Source of the DNA: Modestobacter marinus
GTDB taxonomy: Bacteria > Actinomycetota > Actinomycetes > Mycobacteriales > Geodermatophilaceae
Length of the DNA: 64,000 bases
Direction: 5' to 3'
Assembly (NCBI RefSeq): GCF_019799945.1
Contig: NZ_JABGCH010000018.1
Location: 1-64,000 of the forward strand
Shown here in pieces: positions 61,050 through 64,000 of this stretch. Each line of letters begins with the position of its first letter. Position 1 is the first letter of the stretch. The translations under genes and the position numbers were made by a program. The notes beneath the pieces are model-generated. The model saw only the letters and a program-made list of their open reading frames with translations, did not search any database and was not told the origin of the DNA.

Positions 61050-61547
61050 ATGGCCACCGTCCAGCGCAGTGTCGTCCCGCCGTCGCCCGTGCAGGCGTAC
61101 GCCGGTCAGGTGTCGGTCGGGCGCCGCGACGCGGTCCGCCTGGCCCGGCGTCCTGCGCGTCCGGCCGGTGCGGCCGGGGGGCGGGGCGTCCGCGGCGGGG
61201 GCTGTGCCGCCGGCCGTCCACTGCCGGCCGGTGCCGGCCGGGAGTCGTGGGACCGGCCGCCGCTGCGCCTGACCCGGCGCGGGCGGCGCGTCGTCGCGGG
61301 GCTGTCCATCGCGATCGGGCTGGCCGTGGCCGTGGCGACCGCGATGGTCGTCGGCTCCGAGTCGGGCCCGGTGCTGCGGTTGGCCGGCGTCGAGACCGTG
61401 GTCGTGGAGGCGGGGGACACCCTGTGGGCCATCGCGGTGGACGCGGCGCCGGAGGAGGACCCCCGCGCGGTGGTCGACGCGATCCGCGACCTCAACGAGC
61501 TCGACGGGGTCGCGCTCGAGCCGGGACGGGTCCTGCAGCTCCCCTGA
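61050..61547 (+). CDS. LysM-domain SOS-induced cell division inhibitor-like protein
   Basis: A 165-aa single-pass membrane protein. A basic, Arg/Pro-rich cytoplasmic N-terminus (about 1-80) is followed by one transmembrane helix (VVAGLSIAIGLAVAVATAMV, 81-100) and an extracytoplasmic LysM domain (VVVEAGDTLWAIAVDAAPEE to PGRVLQLP). Position (divergent from lexA, upstream of nrdR) and architecture match mycobacterial Rv2719c/ChiZ and corynebacterial DivS, which halt septation during the SOS response. A perfect SOS box lies just upstream. ATG 61050 has GAGGAG about 7 nt before it. Functional identity with ChiZ/DivS is inferred from synteny and layout. Confidence 0.88.
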   Translation: MATVQRSVVPPSPVQAYAGQVSVGRRDAVRLARRPARPAGAAGGRGVRGGGCAAGRPLPAGAGRESWDRPPLRLTRRGRRVVAGLSIAIGLAVAVATAMVVGSESGPVLRLAGVETVVVEAGDTLWAIAVDAAPEEDPRAVVDAIRDLNELDGVALEPGRVLQLP

Positions 61548-61707
61548 GCCGAGCCGCGCTCGCGGGGGCTCTCACGTCGCCCCGGTGGGACCGGCCGGAG
61601 CGGTGGACCGCGCCCGCGCGGCGCGCAGTGGGCCTGTGTGCGGCGGCTGGGACGGGCGTCGTCTGATGTGTCCGGAGAGACGGCTGCGCGACACGCCTCG
61701 TCCGGGC

Positions 61708-61756
61708 TTGCATACCCGTGGGGTCCGGCATACGGTTCCACCACAACATCTAGTGG
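61708..61756 (+). promoter_or_regulatory. nrdR-nrdJ promoter with NrdR box
   Basis: The 376-bp gap before nrdR holds a good promoter: -35 TTGCAT (61708-61713), 17-bp spacer, -10 TACGGT (61731-61736). Just downstream, CCACAACATCTAGTGG (61741-61756) resembles NrdR boxes (consensus near ACAC-WATATAT-GTGT) and overlaps the expected start site, a place suited to repression. A second, weaker box may overlap the -35 region. The rest of the gap shows no other recognisable element. Confidence 0.65.
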
Positions 61757-61923
61757 TTACACGGATGGAAGTCGTCCACAACCGGTCCACACGTTCTCCC
61801 CGCGGCATCCACCGGATGTCCCCGGGTGGGTCCACAGGACGGGCCCACCCGGCCCGTTCCGCAGACAGTGCCATGAGGTCGCCCGCCAGCCGGCGCGACA
61901 CCCGCGAGAGGGGATGAGTCGAC

Positions 61924-62481
61924 GTGCGCTGCCCCTTCTGCCACAACCCGGACAGCCGTGTCGTCGACTCCCGCGAGACCGACGAGGGCGTCACCACCCG
62001 CCGCCGCCGGTCCTGCCCCGGCTGTGGCCGGCGGTTCACCACCGTCGAGGAGGCGGTGCTGGCCGTCGTCAAGCGCAGCGGCGTGACCGAGCCGTTCAAC
62101 CGCACCAAGGTGATGGCCGGGGTGCGGCGGGCCTGTCAGGGGCGGCCGGTCGGCGAGGACCAGTTGCAGCTGCTGGCCCAGCAGGTCGAGGACGCCGTCC
62201 GCGCCACCGGTGCGGCCGAGGTGCCCAGCCACGAGGTGGGGCTGGCGATCCTCCGCCCGCTGCGCGAGCTGGACCAGGTCGCCTACCTGCGCTTCGCCAG
62301 CGTCTACCACGCCTTCGACTCCCTCGAGGACTTCGAAGAGGAGATCACCGAGTTGCGCGCCCGGCACCTGCCGGGCGGCACCCCACCGCTGCCCGGCATG
62401 CAGCCGGACCTGCCGGCCCCGCGCCGGAAGGGCGGCGGCCGGGGTCAGACCACCCCCTCCGGCGACGCCGCCGGCCCCTGA
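61924..62481 (+). CDS. nrdR: Transcriptional repressor NrdR
   Basis: A 185-aa dATP/ATP-sensing repressor of ribonucleotide reductase genes. The zinc ribbon has C3-x2-C6 and C31-x2-C34 ([33 protein letters not shown]). The ATP-cone spans about 47-137 ([40 protein letters not shown]). A 40-residue Pro/Gly-rich tail follows. GTG 61924 has GAGGGG-type RBS about 10 nt before. It lies 93 bp upstream of nrdJ in a conserved nrdR-nrdJ unit and probably represses it. Confidence 0.96.
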   Translation: MRCPFCHNPDSRVVDSRETDEGVTTRRRRSCPGCGRRFTTVEEAVLAVVKRSGVTEPFNRTKVMAGVRRACQGRPVGEDQLQLLAQQVEDAVRATGAAEVPSHEVGLAILRPLRELDQVAYLRFASVYHAFDSLEDFEEEITELRARHLPGGTPPLPGMQPDLPAPRRKGGGRGQTTPSGDAAGP

Positions 62482-62574
62482 GAACTGTCAGTACCAACCG
62501 CTACACCAGTCAGGCAGCACCCGTCGCGGCGCTTCCCCCGCCGCAGCCCCACCACCAGGGAGAGCTCGAACACC

Positions 62575-64000
<1,426 letters not shown>

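Overview
This 64 kb window is ordinary core chromosome from a very high-GC actinobacterium. Gene content and order resemble the mycobacterial and streptomycete stretches carrying thyX-dapA-rnj-ftsK-pgsA-cinA-clgR, recA-recX-miaB-miaA-dapF-hflX and lexA-nrdR. The overall set would fit the Geodermatophilaceae (Blastococcus, Geodermatophilus, Modestobacter), but that family placement is inference. I see no phage, plasmid, IS element, CRISPR array or tRNA.

Layout. 1-270: end of an rRNA operon (5S rRNA and its terminator). 311-4228: small accessory genes, including a YcaQ-like DNA glycosylase and a ribbon-helix-helix/DUF4097 pair behind a phased operator. 4280-9078: thyX, thyA, dfrA, dapA and the RNase J gene. 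9106-10035: remains of an S9 peptidase. 10165-16025: ftsK, rimO, pgsA, cinA, clgR. 16226-26525: a TetR regulator, a DUF4032 protein, a four-gene lipoprotein-dependent sugar importer resembling LpqY-SugABC with a GH13 glucosidase, and pgi. 26854-41559: pspA, a Nei/Fpg glycosylase, a giant Lhr helicase, GH16-like and GH3-like proteins, two acyl-CoA dehydrogenase family genes, an MFS exporter, and a QorB/HxlR module lying between the DUF3046 gene and recA. 41746-58098: recA-recX, a gluABCD amino-acid importer, miaB, miaA, dapF, an MFS/ArsR pair and hflX. 58179-64000: a PAP2 phosphatase, a secreted protein, lexA divergent from a LysM cell-division-inhibitor-like gene, then nrdR and the start of nrdJ.

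How the genes fit together. One theme is DNA metabolism and damage. dTMP synthesis is encoded twice (ThyX, and ThyA with DHFR). RecA, LexA and the LysM protein each have a TCGAAC-N4-GTTCGA type SOS box. NrdR has a likely NrdR box at its own promoter, ahead of the B12-dependent ribonucleotide reductase. Lhr, Nei/Fpg and YcaQ-like proteins add repair capacity. A second theme is envelope and stress: ClgR, PspA, PgsA, FtsK. A third is tRNA and ribosome modification: MiaA, MiaB, RimO, HflX.

Regulatory reading. Many genes start directly on, or within a base or two of, the expected transcription start: a TANNNT -10 box ends 6-7 nt before the start codon. This fixes several start codons that have no ribosome binding site. 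Two decayed genes (an S9 peptidase and a PfkB-type sugar kinase) are visible. The most interesting non-coding signals are the three 11-bp-phased TGACGTCA-type sites at 4199-4228, the perfect HxlR-type palindrome at 41114-41136, the gluB-gluC hairpin, and an AGGACCC motif placed 4-5 nt after four different stop codons.
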